From Atrichornis clamosus (lineage: Eukaryota; Chordata; Aves; Passeriformes; Menuridae): 64,000 nucleotides of DNA. The notes beneath the pieces are model-generated. The model did not search any database and was not told the DNA's origin. It worked only from the letters and a program-made list of their open reading frames with translations. Shown piece by piece: positions 48,580-62,404 of this stretch. Position 1 is the first letter of the stretch, and every line of letters begins with the position of its first letter. The translations under genes were made by a program, and so were the position numbers. The stretch is taken from positions 98,924 through 162,923 of the forward strand of contig WBMZ01000245.1 of the NCBI GenBank assembly GCA_013400975.1, given 5' to 3'.

Positions 48580-51500
48580 GGTTATGAAATAAACACAGTA
48601 GTATTTAACCTATACTGTCAAACACGCAAAGGAAAGCTTTCCTTGCAGGACTGTCAGGGCTGTGTAAAAGATAGGCTTTATAGGTTTGCCACAGAGACTT
48701 GGTGGAAATACACTGAACTGTGTGAAGGAGAGATATGTTCTTCCAGAAATCAGCACAAACATAGATAAATCAAAGAGAATGGTAATTTTTCATCTACGAA
48801 CCTGTAAAGCTAATTCAGATGTTACCATCAGAATTTTGCATCAGTAACCTTCTTTAAAAACTGAAATGTGCATCGATGTATGCCAACCAGCACCATAAAC
48901 TATAATTCTGCTTCACATATGAAAATGTCTCTCTGGACGTGTCACAGCCATGACCAGTAAAAAGTTAATATTTGTCATGCATCTAAGTATGAGAAATTAA
49001 TCCCAAATAATTCAATATCATGAGTTTGAGCATTCATATGTGAACTTTTTGACATTAAAGGTAAGGAAATAAAAGGTTGTTACAGAAAATGGAGACATTT
49101 CCTGACAAAGTCAGAATTACACAATTTTGAAAGATAATATTTAATCTTTGAAAAGGCCAAAATTCCTTGGACTGACGCAGAAGTTACAAAGGTAGATCTT
49201 GCCAAATGTAGAGTAATTTTTGAAGAATTGCTCTTTTACACAATGCTAATACAAAAATCCTTGGACATAAAACTGAGAACTTTGGAACAGGAAGGAGAAA
49301 TGATAGATGTTTTAAAAAACAAGTCTATTTAGAAGCCATTTGTCTGAATTTTGTAACATCCACTGACAATAACATATTTTTATCCTTGACTACATTTTAC
49401 TAGTTCATTTCTTCATGCACAGAAAGCAGTATATTTAGCCTCTGAAAATATATGTGTTAAAAGTGGATAGTGATTTCTTACTTCTATATTTTGTAAAAGA
49501 AAAGAAAAGGACACAGAAATAATGCAAACATATACACATAGCACCACATGTATAAACCTATACATACACTTACATTTAAGTTGATTAACACTATTTTTAA
49601 GAAGTAGAATTAACAATGGAGATTTACTTTTTCTGTCATATCCCACTTTGAGTGCAAGGAACTTCCTTGTATATATTTGCTTCTGCAGGTGGTAAATATG
49701 CTTCCTCTGAAACAGAGCCTCCTATGTAAAGTTTCAGTTCATAGAAACTATATTGTACACAAATAATCCTCTTATTTAACTGAATACATTCTTTTTTGGT
49801 TTTTTTGCTGTTGAATGATTAAACCACGACAAAAGCTAAAGCCTTACGCGGTTGTAATGTGAAATCAAATTTTATATTGTAAGCTCCAAAAACTTGAGAT
49901 TTTCTAGGGTGCTTGGGTTCAGGATATGTTGAGGAAAGTTCCACAGAAATGAAGAATATCATAATAGTAAAGAAAAAAGGATAGAAACAGAGAGGAAGGA
50001 ACCTGCAAATACTGAGAACACAACATCTGTAAAATGCACCAGCAATTCCAGGCTTGCAATGGGCTGTCACTGCACACGCAATGAGGAAATTTCATTTAAA
50101 AGTTACAAAAATGACCTTGCTTTGAACCAAGTGAATGTGATTATTTCTGAACTGAACGGAAAGTAAAAAATTTTGGATTAAATGTTTTACCAGTGCCAAT
50201 GTCCCAGAACTTTCTTTGGCTCTATATTCTCTTTTCCTATGTTTGTCAGCTGAATTTAATGTTCTCTTCTTTTTGTCTTCTGGGCTCTTTGACCTTAATG
50301 TGACATTTTAGTTGGGTGATTAATTACTATTAAATGGCACTGCATTTATTAAATGGAGTCCTTGTCTGTGTAAGAGCATAGTCACAATGCAACGATTCAG
50401 TTTGATAAGCTTAAATATACACAGTTAGATGTGGTAATATCTAATTTGTCAAGGATCTTGTAGCTAGCTTTTCTGCCACACAGCTAGAGAGGAGATGTGA
50501 TTGCACAAAAAGCTTAATATTCTGAGCTTAAATGTTCTCAGTAAATTGATCTTCTCCATCTTATAATCTTATTTCAGAGTGTGCAGGAGACAGCAAACTT
50601 CCACACAAGCCTAAGTTGCCTTAATAATAGGCCTGAGGGTTCCTGATCATAGAAATAAAAGCTATGTGACAAGATTTGTATGTCTCTTTTCAGCAGACAA
50701 CAGCTGACTCGCCTTGCCAGAAGCTCTCTTTCTGGGTTAATTGAATAAAAAGAACTAATGTCAGTAAAAGGATGAAAAGTTCACTGCGAAAGAAAAGATG
50801 CATCTATAGTTTGAACACCTAAGTGAAAACGACATTGTGAATATTTAGCTTAGTAAGTGAAACACCAGTACTTAAACTTGTTATTACCAGGTTACTGTTC
50901 CATCAGTTATATTCCTTGAAAATTGCTTTATTCTTTTCTTATCTAACAGCTGATTTGGACCTTTTTTTGAGACTATAATGAATCATGAAAACAAAACTTC
51001 TTGCAAACAAAAGGTTGGTTTTGAATTAACATCTGCTGGGAAAAGAATTCAGACTGGACAAAATAAAAATATGAGGGAGACTTTCACAAAAAAGCTCAGG
51101 GGTTTTGGGTATTCATTGGGAAGACAGACAGCAGCTGGGGCTAGTTCCTGCCTGTTTCTTATGTCAGTTATTTTCCCCTTTGCTTAAACACAACTAGGCC
51201 AACAAGAAGAAGAACAGAAGTTTTTCTCAGATTGCGCTCTCAGTCTTCATGTCTTCCACTTCCAAAACGTTCATTCTTGCTCCTACATCTGCAGAGTCAG
51301 TGCCTGTCTTTATAACTCTTTCCCGCTCCACACAAAACAACTAGAAATTAAAATAAAAAGATGAGACAGATCAGGTTAATATAAGATATAAGAGGCCTGC
51401 AGGTAGTTTTTGACAGTGCAAATGGTAAATACTGTAAGAAAGGGCTCACTCATCTGAATTTAGGTGTTTATAGGGATCTTGTAGAGATATTGTGGCTTAA

Positions 51501-53400
51501 TGGGTAATGTTTGGGCATGCATCTTCAGACCTTCTTTAGATCTGAGATGAATACTTCCATATCAAGCACAGTGGGTATCCATAAGCAAACCTCTACCAGA
51601 GAGACATTTACACATGGTCAGGGAGAGCTCCCACCTTTCTGTTGGGAAAGAGAAGCATGAGCACCGTAATATACAGGCATATTGTTTGTATGTTGAAGAG
51701 TTAAGCTGAACTCCATGCACAAGGAGATACTTTCATGTTCTGCAGGTTGGCAGACACTGTGCCATCTGGAGACATTGAAATAACCCTGCCTTGAGGCCAA
51801 ACATCAGTAGTAAAGTGAATCTAAATGAACCAGGGAAGGCTATAATCTTGACTACCTCTAACAGGATTATAGTGGTGTCTTGACTACTGATGACAGTCTA
51901 ATGATAAGATTGCATGAGAAAAACATTCTTACAATTCTCATTAAGGATTAAGTCAGCACATTCCCAGTTGCTCCTACAGACAGTTGTTCACCTCCATCTT
52001 CCAGTATGAGCAACAGGAAAAGAGGCACATTCGTATTGCTCAGAATGCTGTGGGCCCAGGATCACAGTCAGGAAGATGCATCAGGTGTGTGCTTTAGCAG
52101 ATTCATAATATTAATCTCTTCAAAGTTCTGGATGCTAGAGATATGTCAGGCTCTTCTTCTTGAAAATTCTGTAGAAATTATATTCAAGTACAGAAACTGC
52201 CATTTTAGTCTGGGCATAAAATCTACTGGAAAAGGACTCGATTTTTACCTTCCTTCCTTGCAGAAATATTTTTCTACTGGTCTAATTTGCTGGTTTTAGG
52301 AAATGAAACAAAGGCAGTCTGCAGTTTGTCCCCATGATCTTCAGAACAATTTTCTGGAAAACATTGACCACTTTGCAAATACAATTAGTTTTCTTAATTT
52401 CAAAAATACTGTAATTATTTTCAAGTGACAGATTACTTTATTTCTAAAACAAATTTAAATTTACTTTATATGATTAATAAAACCTGGTCAATAGCAACAT
52501 GATAGACTTCATGTTTACCTAAATAAAATATTTTAAATTATTGATCCAAAGGAAAATTTTCCTTCAAAGATGTGTTGGAAGTATTCTTACAGATTTTAGA
52601 AATCACAAAATTAATTTCCAAACAATGCATAAACTTTCATTTTGGCAGATGATGAGATATTATATTATCTCCCATAGAGCATTTGTGAGATTTCAAACAA
52701 TTGATAAAACATAAGCAGAGAATTTACCATCTATGAAAGATGTGTAAGGTTTTTGATCACCCAAAGAATAAGAACAAGTTTCTGCTGTTCAAATCATAAA
52801 ACAGATTACATTTTAGAAATTAAAGTAAAAGCACAATCTAAGATACGCTTTTTTTCTCAATGCAAAGGATAAAACTCCACAGATTCATAATATAAACTGC
52901 TGATCAGCACACTAATTTTCAAGTCATAGTTTAATGATCTCTTCTGTGCAGGAAAACAATCAGGGAAATAACTGTAAAGAGTCTGTAAAATGGTCGAGTA
53001 TAATATTATATGACAATACACCAGTAATGGTTTCAAATTACAAGTGGGCAGAAAGAAATAGTCTTCTCCCCTTTCTCCCAAACACATGCACAATTTTCTT
53101 CAGAAGAAAAATAAGAGAAATAAAAGCATTGCTTGCTGTTTCTCAAAGGTATATAAAATGCTGATTAATTCTAAATCTTCTGAATTGTAATGTGACCATC
53201 AGAGCAAAATGCGGCCTTACAATGCTTTCCTGTGACTCAAAATGCTGTACAAGAGTGACTGTGTTGAAAGAATTATAGCCAAGGACATAACTGTAATGAA
53301 GTATTATCACAGACATATAATATTATCAAAATATCAAACTCCACACACGTCAACAGTCACCCAACATGATTAGAGGCAGATCTGGTTTTCAGTTTAGGTA

Positions 53401-53966
53401 AAAGTAGGCAGTTGTTTACCTTGGCAGATCATGGGGAAAGGGAGGAAATGAAATGCCCCCATACAGGGTGCCATGGCCTCACTGGCTGTTTTGAGGACCC
53501 TGGGAGAAAGACAGGCAGGGAGAGGAGCTGTGCACCCTGTTGCCATCAGATCAGCTCAGAGAGGGAGCAGAAGGTTAATGCTTCCCTGCCCACCAGTTCC
53601 TAGTAAATCTGTTCCCTCCCAATAAATCCCTGCTTTATTTCTCCAGTCCTTCACATTTACCTCCAGGGATGGGGCAGGAAACAAAACAACCCCTCTGCCC
53701 ACCACCACCTCCAGACTGGTGGTGGGTCCCTGGAGACCACAGCCAAGTCCTTTCTATCCTCTTCCCTGACAGCTGCCACCAACCCAACAAGGTTTATGGC
53801 AGGTCCCCAAGGTTGGTGACCAGCTGCCAGGTTTTAGTCTTCTCTAAGAAGCTGTCACAGTGCTGCCAGGATTTGCCCAAAAATTATTTCTTCATCCTTT
53901 GCCCAGTGGCTTTCCCTTGCAGGGCCTGGCCTACAAAGCTGGGTGCCAATTCACCAAGCAGGAAGG
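53401..53966. other. GC-rich block with no CpG
   Basis: Over 560 bp I find no CpG although GC content is roughly half. That is what heavy methylation and deamination do to an old insertion. It holds AATAAA at 53621-53626, followed closely by CTGCTTTATTT and a C/T-rich stretch. It also holds a 9-bp inverted repeat (CCCACCACC at 53698-53706 with GGTGGTGGG at 53718-53726). A degraded LTR is one reading, but I see no clear TG...CA ends. The plus-strand open frame 53669-53998 (109 codons, Pro-rich) has no recognisable domain. Confidence 0.3.
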
Positions 53967-54163
53967 CACGTATTAGATCAAAACACACCAACCATTAAGT
54001 ATGGCTAAAGGTGAGCATGTCAAGGAAAGGCAATGCCTGCTGTCAGATTACAACCCTTTTGAACTGCAGCCTTAAACAACTGTCCTCTTTGCCTATTATT
54101 TATGAGGTGAATTGAGGATATGACAGCCTCATCTCCTGATGTGACAGAAAAAGCACATTGCTC

Positions 54164-54352
54164 GCTTTGAACCTCGCAGAAACGTGGAAAGCTTTCTTGC
54201 ACTCCTTTCAGCGTAACCCCGCTCCAAGAACCATATTGACTTGTAATAGCTTCTGTTTATGCAGTGCAATGAGCTGAGGTCAGTGGGAAAGTGTCAGCTG
54301 CAGCGTATGACTTCGCTTTCACTGCATCATGGAACTTGGCACGGCCTCGCAG
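54164..54352. promoter_or_regulatory. CpG-enriched block, candidate conserved non-coding element
   Basis: About 10 CpG in about 190 bp, immediately after the CpG-free block at 53.4-53.97 kb. The sequence is unique and mixed in composition, with GATAA just after it (54358-54362). No exon is evident. Regulatory function is inferred only from CpG retention. Confidence 0.3.
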
Positions 54353-57300
54353 CGACAGATAACAAACTGCATTCTATAGCTTTCAAAACCCTCAAAGGAT
54401 ATGTGGCTGGGAAAGGCTTGCAAATGCCTTCTCTTGATTAATAGTCACAGAATTGAAGTGGTCATAATTTAGTCCTAGCAAGGAGATGTACCTCTTTGCA
54501 GCAGCAATAAAGAAAGACACAAAATTCCACAAACTTACACAATATAAAGAAAATTGTCTTTAAAGAAATTCACGGTCATCATGCCAGACACTAAATGAAT
54601 TATTTCTCTCATTTCTTGTCTCACCACAGTTTCCTCCCACTTGGACACACATGTTTGGCATTCTGTTAACCTCAAGCATAGCTCTCCTGGCCCTATCACT
54701 GTATCTGCACTCCCCATCAGGAGGGTATGCTAGACTACATTTTTGCAATGTAAAAAGAATGACATCATTTTTTTTCTTAAAGTAGCTTGTCTGTAAGAAC
54801 ACTTCAATTATACTCAGCTCGGCACAGTCCCAGAATATGCTTGTTCCTGTGCACTTTCCCGTCCTGTGCTCAGCCCAGTGTTCAGAGCTGCTCTGACTCA
54901 CAGCTCTGTGCTATACACCCCATTCTGAACTTCTCAGCTGCATTTGTTTCCCCATCTCTAACTTTCACCGACCTCCTGTTCGTGCCCTGCACTTCCTGGG
55001 AAGTGTTTTTCTCATGGACCCAGCGGAGGAATATGTTATAACAATGGAGTTTTAAAGAAAGCTTATTGTTTTGGTGTGTCATGCACTTTATCCATCCCAT
55101 TTTGTCATCTGGTGGTTTTCCTTTCTTGTTCTAGCACATATTTCATTGCTAATGCTATTTCACAAGCAGCCTTGGAAGTCAATCCTTTTTCAGATAACAA
55201 TTTTTTTCAGCTGATCCACCTTCCTATCTACTTCCAAATCCATCAGAGAGTGCTTTTTTTGAATACAGTCCTGCATTATATGCTGGAATATTTATAGAAT
55301 AAATTACTGTGCCATGATACTCACCAGTCTGAGTGAATCACAAAATTTAAAAATTTTTTTATACTTACTTTCCAATCAGAAAATTCAGCTTGGGATATTA
55401 ACACTGAACTTCATTGACTGTTCAGAAATGCAAAGGAAAAAACTTGCAAGTTACACAGCACCTTCATTTGGGAAAGAGTTACCTTTTTTTCTTCAGGAAA
55501 AATTTAATTTTAAGTTGTTTGATGGCTTTTTAGATCGAATGAGTGACTGTTCCTGATGCTTTACACATTCAAGAGAATATGTTATGAAAATTAAAAAAAG
55601 GATTAATTTCTCCTTACAGACCCTCTAATCGCTTTCTGGAGTCTCATGCTACAAATTGCCATCATTCTGATTTCACTGAAAGAATTTCACCTGCATTTCA
55701 CAGCCTTCTCTATTTATTGTCTCTTTGGTCTCCTTCTCTTAACTGGACTGCCTTAAATATTGGGTTAACAAGCTTCAGTGAAATTTCTCTTCTTTCCTGT
55801 ATCCTGGTAATATATACAAGTAACATGTGGCTTAAGGTCTAGAAAAAGTTCTTAATTAAAACCAAGTGCTAGAATTATACTGTCTTTGGGTTTTCTCATG
55901 TTTCCTGACTTTTCTGTGTCCAGTTCACAATAGAAAAATTTGTGAGAGCACAAACTTTATAGTTAATGGTAACTTGCAAATACCTTGATGCATAAGTTAT
56001 TTGTTTTGTCATTTATTGTAACAGAACTGCTGTGGGTGCGCAGTTTTAGGATATTAACTGTAGGAATGGGAAACGTTTATACTTCTTTTAAAGATACCTC
56101 TGATTATGAAATTACTGTTGAAGTACAGTAAAATAAATACTATGTATATTGCCTTTTTTCTTCTTTTGCAGAATCAGGTCTTTTGCAACATGGATTTTGT
56201 TTTAAACAGGAAAACACAGCAAAATCCTGAAAGTAGGTTGCATAATCTAATGTGCTATTTTTGCCTTCTGATAACCTTTACCAACATCTAAAAGTAGTCA
56301 TTTGACTTTTAATGACAGTCAATCTTCATGTTATATCTACAAATTTCCTTCTTGCAAGAGCTGTCCTCTTGCTGTTGATGTCACTGCTTCTGCATTTGCA
56401 AGAACAGAGGACATGTAGTTGGCTTGGATTCAGTTCTTACATAGTGTCTGCAAGGATTTAAACACATCAAAGTGTCAGCTACATTGAAAGAGCCAGAATC
56501 TATTTTAGAGTAATTGAAAGTTTGATTCCCATTTGCCCAAGATCTCTATTTATTTATTTCAATGTCACTAAAATTCCCTTGGTATTATAAAAATAATTAC
56601 AGTCTTGTTACTTTCCCTCTTTGCACCCTCTCGGTGATAGCAGACTGAAATGTTTCTTACGAAAATCACAACCCTAAACACCTGGTTTTTCCAAAAGTAG
56701 GACCACCCTAAATGGAAGTTCCTGATGTTCCATGTTCAAATGGACACACACCTATTTCTCAACTTTCAGAAGTAATAGGAAAGCCAGGAGGAATACCTCT
56801 CACAGAAGCCTTTGAACTAACTAAAAAACAAATAACCTTTACTTCGAAGTAATTTAAGAAAACCTTAATTATACCTTTTTTGATCCTACAGCATGATTTC
56901 TGGCTTATGACATTGCCTGAAGAGCTTTCTTTCATTAAAAATCTCCTCAAATTTTTTTTGAGTTGAGATTTACATGTGCCCAGATTTAGAAAACACAAGG
57001 CTGATCTAGACTCTATGTTCATTCTCTTCCACTAGAAAAGTGTGTAAAGACCAAAGAACTATTTTAGTGGCACCTTGGCATTTACTGCTCGGATCTGGTC
57101 TTGTCTTAGTCACCCATTGCTTCCTATCACCACCTTCTTTAGGAGCACATTCACCCGACTGGATGTTTCTGTAAAATCTTTTTAAAGTCAATGCTACATT
57201 CTCTTAATTGCTACCAAAAAAAAAGCAAGAAAAGAACTGGATCTTTATTCAACTATTCTTATTTTAGGGAGTGTAAAAAAACAGACTCTCATGACTAGGA

Positions 57301-58199
57301 GACTGGTTGAAGGCTGGCACCTCTGTGAAGTCTGAAATTGTCTTCTTTAATCTCACATTTTTTACTGTCCACTTAACAAGTATAATATTCAGGAGCAGCT
57401 ATATTTATATTTATTGTGAAAATACTTATCTATATCTCGACATCCAGTTTCTGCTTTGCTTTGCTTCAAGGTCCCTAAGACTCACAAGAGCATACAGCCT
57501 TCCTGTCTTCTTCAACCATGTCAGCTAGAGAAGTTTTAGAAATACTATGCCAGTGGCTCAAATTCTAGATTTTTGTGTATAAATTCATACACAAGAATAG
57601 AAGATATAAGATGTTGTCCCCAAAATCCACCAACTAATTAATAAGCCCTTCCAAAAAAAAATAAAAAGAAAAAAAGAAAGAAAAGGAGAAAAAGAAAAAA
57701 ACTAAACAAATAAATTAAAAAACCCACCAAGAATAGGAAACCCAGTATAAATTCTGCATCTATACCAAAGGTCTTCTCTTATTCCATAAGGTTGAGAACT
57801 ATGATTTTTACACTGGCTTGAGGATATTTACATGCCAGCCTCAATCCTGTCCCATTAAAGTCATAAGGACTCTAACAAACCCATTAATGTGTCATCAGGA
57901 CATAAGCAAATAAGTCCAAAAATAAACATTCTCTCTAAAAAATTACCTTCTTCTCCACCATGCTCTTCAAGGCCAAGAATGTATTCATTGTAGGAATTTT
58001 GTATTAATGGAAGCCCAAATCTAAATTTTCCTAATGGAAAATTATGAGAAAAAAGTGGATGACTTAACTCCTCTAGTCTGGATCTTTTCTTTCAAACCCT
58101 CTTCAGAAAAAAACCAAAAACCTTGCTATTCATTCAGTAGACAATGTCCCTTTCTGGGTCTGCTTCTAATAACATGAATAATATTAATCTCTCCCACAA
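54353..58199. other. Non-coding, AT-rich
   Basis: No gene recognised. The minus-strand frame 54560-54901 (113 codons) overlaps plus-strand frame 54787-55041, and neither resembles a protein family. I looked on the minus strand just below 58200 for zinc-knuckle, protease or reverse transcriptase remnants that should follow a Gag. Nothing certain was seen. Confidence 0.6.
57650..57722 (+). repeat. A-rich low-complexity tract
   Basis: About 70 nt dominated by A with scattered G and T, including AAAGAAAG-like repeats. Confidence 0.75.
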
Positions 58200-58495
58200 G
58201 CTGTATTAAGAGTCTCTTTTGGGGAGAAATGACACCTTTGCATTATTAATAGCTGATTCAATCCGACTTGCTGTAGTAACAGCTTTTGCCAGTGTGAGAT
58301 TAGGTTCAACTAACAGCCTTACAAATTTCAGCATGTCTTTATCTAGTGGGGTATTATAACACAGTGTCCTTCTCTGCCCAAGAAAAGTAGCCAAACAGAA
58401 ACCGTGCCTGCCTTGTATCATCAATCATGAGGAAACAATTCTCAACTGCACTTATCCACTTTTTTATTGAGTTATTTTTGGATCTCAAGGGGAAG
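58200..58495 (-). pseudogene. Decayed Gag-like fragment of a Ty3/Gypsy-type retroelement
   Basis: Two minus-strand pieces in different frames look like parts of one retroelement capsid protein. The upstream piece (about 58490-58376) contains KKWISAVENCF, like the W-x-x-x-(F/V)-E-N motif near the start of Gypsy capsids, and ends at a stop. The downstream piece (58424-58206) contains EPNLTLAKAV followed by an alpha-helical ASRIESAINNAK stretch. That matches the usual capsid C-terminal 'L-x-E-x-(D/N)-LTL-x-KA' motif of Gypsy Gag proteins. The middle of the capsid (roughly 50 residues) seems deleted. There are no visible zinc knuckles, pol or LTRs. Such relics are uncommon in birds. The family resemblance is from memory; chance similarity cannot be excluded. 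Confidence 0.5.
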
Positions 58496-60580
58496 GACTA
58501 AAATAAGAGGGCAAACACTTTCACGATTCTTCCTCATTTTATTCTTTGCTATTTCTTCAAATATCTTGAAGCATCTTTCCCTGCCTCTTGCTGAAGAGTA
58601 TCTATTTCTCACTGACTTCCTTGTAGTGTATTTTTCAATCTTTCTTCAACTTTATTGTTTTTTTCCTTTGAGAATACATCTTTGCTATCCATACTTCCAC
58701 CTACTTTTAATTTCCCATCCATGCTATAAGAATGCCTATAATACTATTGAGTAGATATTAGGACTTCTTTCATAGATTTCTAACACCGCAAGGGGCAGGA
58801 CGGGCAGACTGACATTTTGACCTCTCGTTTACTGCCAGATGAACTATTGGGTGTTCAGGATACATTGGTTCTCCTTTTCCTGTCAGAGCAGACCATTCTT
58901 TTGCAGGTATTATCTCATCAGTCTTTCAGACAAATGTGCACACTAAGCTGGTCTGGTTCATGAGTGATCATTTGTTTTCCACTTTTGTTCATCTTCTTCA
59001 TTAAATGAGTTTAGATGGTACAGAAACTAAAAGTTTTAGGGCAAGGAGATTGAAGCACTTGAATCTACAAAACGTTGCTGATATTATTCACAGTAATGAG
59101 AACTTCTAGAGAAGGTTTAGGACACAATTTGAAAGAAATTGAGAAATAAAAGTAGCAGTTGAATAGAAACTAGAAAGAGGAGCTTTTGGAACTCTCTTTT
59201 TCTGCTCTAAGCCTTAATGGTTTTATTGCTGACACTTCATTTAACCTTAGATGCACATAAAATCTGTAATTTTATTTTCTTTCCTTTAAGCTTAATTTAT
59301 TCTGTTTTAGAAAAATTAATAAGGGTACCGGCCTTTAAAGCAAGAAAATAATTTCCTGAGAAGTTAAACAGAAGGAAATATGCCTAAAACAGAATTATAG
59401 TATAGGATGAGTACTAAATTGATTAAAAAAAACCTCACAAAAACAGTATGTTCCTCAGGGTCTGATCAGGATACAAATTATGGTTGGCAAGACAAACAAG
59501 GAGCATCTGCTGAGCAGCTAGGTCAAAATCAGTCAAGCTAAATTCAGATCAACAACATAAAGTTAAAAATGTTTCCATCACTCCCCAAATCTCAACTACC
59601 CATTTGCATTTGCCTATTTTTGGTTCTAACTATTTGTAGGTGATATGTTGATCTCATCTTTTTAATGCTAACAGATTTTTGGTTTAAAAAAGCAGAAACT
59701 GATAGGAAAATTCTCAAGACATAGTGTCTTTTTCCCCATTTTCAGATTATCTTAATAAGATTATTGTGAAGAATGTTTTTGGTTTTGCTCAGCAGTATTG
59801 ATAAACAACTAGCCATGTGTGCCTCAGAGGAAAATACATGGAAACATTGAAATGTTGTTTAAAAGATCAGGAGAGATTATACTATAGAATAATATTTAGA
59901 CTTTTCACATACCCCAACATAATCAGAAAATTATTATGACCATGTTTCAGGTTTCATAGTAAAGCCCTTTTTTGGGAGAAATGAATTATTGCAGGCCTTA
60001 GAGCTATGTGGCTGCTGAAAGACTACCAACCTATGATGGTCTCTCCATTCAGATGAGTGCTATCAAAAACATGGTAAGACCTTAATATTGAGCTGTAAAA
60101 CTCAAGGGAAAATATATCCGCATGAAGTGATTATCTCTTATGTTTCTGGACATTCTAAAGATGCATTACATTCTCCTAATAATACTTGCCTTCTTTTGGG
60201 TATGATATTTTGGAAGAACAGCTTGCACTTATAATCAGTACAATTTATCACCTATCCCCAAAGTACCCTGCTGTTGAAATGCCTGACATATATATTAGGT
60301 GTTGTGGATTTAGTAAAAATTGAATTATAAATTGCCTTGCCAGTTTTTGCCTCTGGAAATAATGAAAAAGTTAGCTAAAGAAATGTTCTCCTGAAGGATT
60401 TATTTTTAGTGCCTATAGAGAAAGAAACAACAAATATGGATTGACCAGATTTTATCATTTTGGGGACTGAATATCTTTATCTCAAGAAAAATTTTGATTC
60501 TTTTCTTTTTCTTTTAAGAAAAAATAGACTACACTGAGATTGTTTGACTGTCCCTGAAAATAACCCATTGAGGAAGGAAG

Positions 60581-60595
60581 AAATAAATAAATAAA
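60581..60595 (+). repeat. (AAAT)n microsatellite
   Basis: Short run AAATAAATAAATAAA preceded by GGAAGGAAG. Confidence 0.75.
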
Positions 60596-61600
60596 ACCCT
60601 AACAAAACATTGATTTGTATTCAGTAAGCCCATATGAGAATTTCAAGGTCTCGTGCCCAAATGAATGCAAGTTAAATGTCATCCAAAATACTTTCTTTTC
60701 TTTTTCTTCTCTGTTAAGTGCTATCTCTCCATGAATGAAATTAAATTATTTGCAATGGCCTTTTAGAGTTTAACATTATCCAAGTACTCAAAATAATAGG
60801 ACCTTTAACAAGTTATCTAAATTGGCAGAGTGACGTAGAATCTATTTCTAGCAATATTTCAGCATCAAATGTGCATAGTTTACTTAAAAGGTTATAAAGG
60901 TATTCAGAAATACAGTAAGCTTTGGTACTTCAATTTTAAACTGTCATCTAATATTTCTTTGTAAAGTCAGTATTGTCTCCTAACAAGTCCTTGCCCCAAG
61001 AAAAAAGCCACTTTTGTTCATCTACAGTTACGTAATTTAAAGGAAAAACAATCTGCATGAGCACACACACCAATATATAGCCTATAGTGAATCTGAGAAT
61101 AAGCTTTCCACTTATTAAGTTGAAATTTTAACTCAATTTTTGTTATTTTTAAAGAACTTATGTTTTTACCATCTTATTAGACATTTTTGCTTTAATTAAC
61201 TGATTTTTGAGTAGGAGTGCAAATTCTTTGTTCCTTAATCTTTGTAAGATTATACAACACCCAGCATTTTGGGTGCACGTGTTTCTGAAATAAGTGATAC
61301 AAGAATACAAAACCTTAGAGTGTGGAGGGTGGGGGGGTGTTTGTGCAAAGAATTTAAAAGTGAGCACTTATCAGTCAAATATTGCTTTTTTCTTATATTG
61401 AATATCCTACTACTAAATGAGCTGATCATAAACTTCCAACGTCTCTGTGATAGTACTGGGCAAAAACTGTATGAATTGTCTTTTTATATTTGATGCATTC
61501 TACAATATGACTTCCAAATTACAGTCACACGAAATTCACTCATCAGTTTGACTGCACAGTTTAATAAAATTTAGCTGTCTATGCCATGTTGACAGGAGTA

Positions 61601-61639
61601 CAGGCAAATGGAATCAGATGCAGGCAAATGGAATCAGAT
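61601..61639 (+). repeat. 20-bp tandem duplication
   Basis: The unit CAGGCAAATGGAATCAGATG is followed directly by a second copy that matches over 19 bases and then changes to C. A recent slippage-type duplication. Confidence 0.9.
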
Positions 61640-62039
61640 CAGTGCCTAAATCTGGTTCTGGAGCAAATATTAAACATTTGCTCGGTTCATCATACAGTGA
61701 CTGCTATTCTTTAGGAAATGATGTAAAGAAACTACCAGAACAAAAGGAAGGAGATCTGCAACTTCTGAGAATGTAGATCCTTAACAACCACAATGAGTAG
61801 CATCCTTAACCACCAAGTAAAAAGACAAGAATGTCCAACATCTTGTAGGAACAAGTGAATAAGTTTAGTAAAGTTAAAAACAAACACATTAAAGAAAGGA
61901 GCAAAAGAAGTTATTTGTCATGAAAATAAACTCTCCATGGAAGGCAGGGAATGAACTTACAGAAGACCCACAAAAATACATGCAGAAGCAGAGTGCAGAA
62001 GTCTTCATCCTTTTCAAAACTGTTAGTAGCAGAATTTGG

Positions 62040-62112
62040 TGGGGGGGAAAACAAAACACAAACACACACACAAAACAACACAACAACAACAAAACAAAAA
62101 ACAAAAAACACC
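62040..62112 (+). repeat. A/C-rich low-complexity tract after a G-run
   Basis: A G-run is followed by about 65 nt of A and C only (AAAACAAAACAC, CACACACA, AACAACAAC). It produces the Cys/Val/Phe-rich minus-strand frames over it, which are not genes. Confidence 0.8.
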
Positions 62113-62404
62113 CAAGTTTAGAGAAAGAACACACAATAGGAGAAAGAATGAGTTTTTCTAGTAGCTGTATTTACATTTTATTACATCCTTGTTAGAGAGT
62201 AAGCTTTTAATGCCCTGTCATTTATTTTTTTCTTCTATATGGTTATGTACTTGATTTCATTGGTCACTGTAGGTGACTGTTCTTGAGGAAAGAATTAAAA
62301 AATATATGCAAGAGGTCATAATTTACTCGGATTTTATAAAATACATATATAAAGGTTTACAAGTCAGGAAACATGTTGAAGAAATATGTTGTCATCATAC
62401 AGCC

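Larger units (their letters stand above)
46166..53400. other. Non-coding, AT-rich
   Basis: No gene recognised. It contains a 14-bp tandem duplication at 46977-47004 and a probable hAT relic at 48400-48579. Open frames are all under 100 codons and have no known domain. Confidence 0.65.

Noticed and set aside
57006..58199. Search for protease, reverse transcriptase or zinc-knuckle remnants downstream of the Gag-like relic
   Set aside because: Minus-strand translations in all frames gave nothing reliable, so no pol or LTR is annotated.
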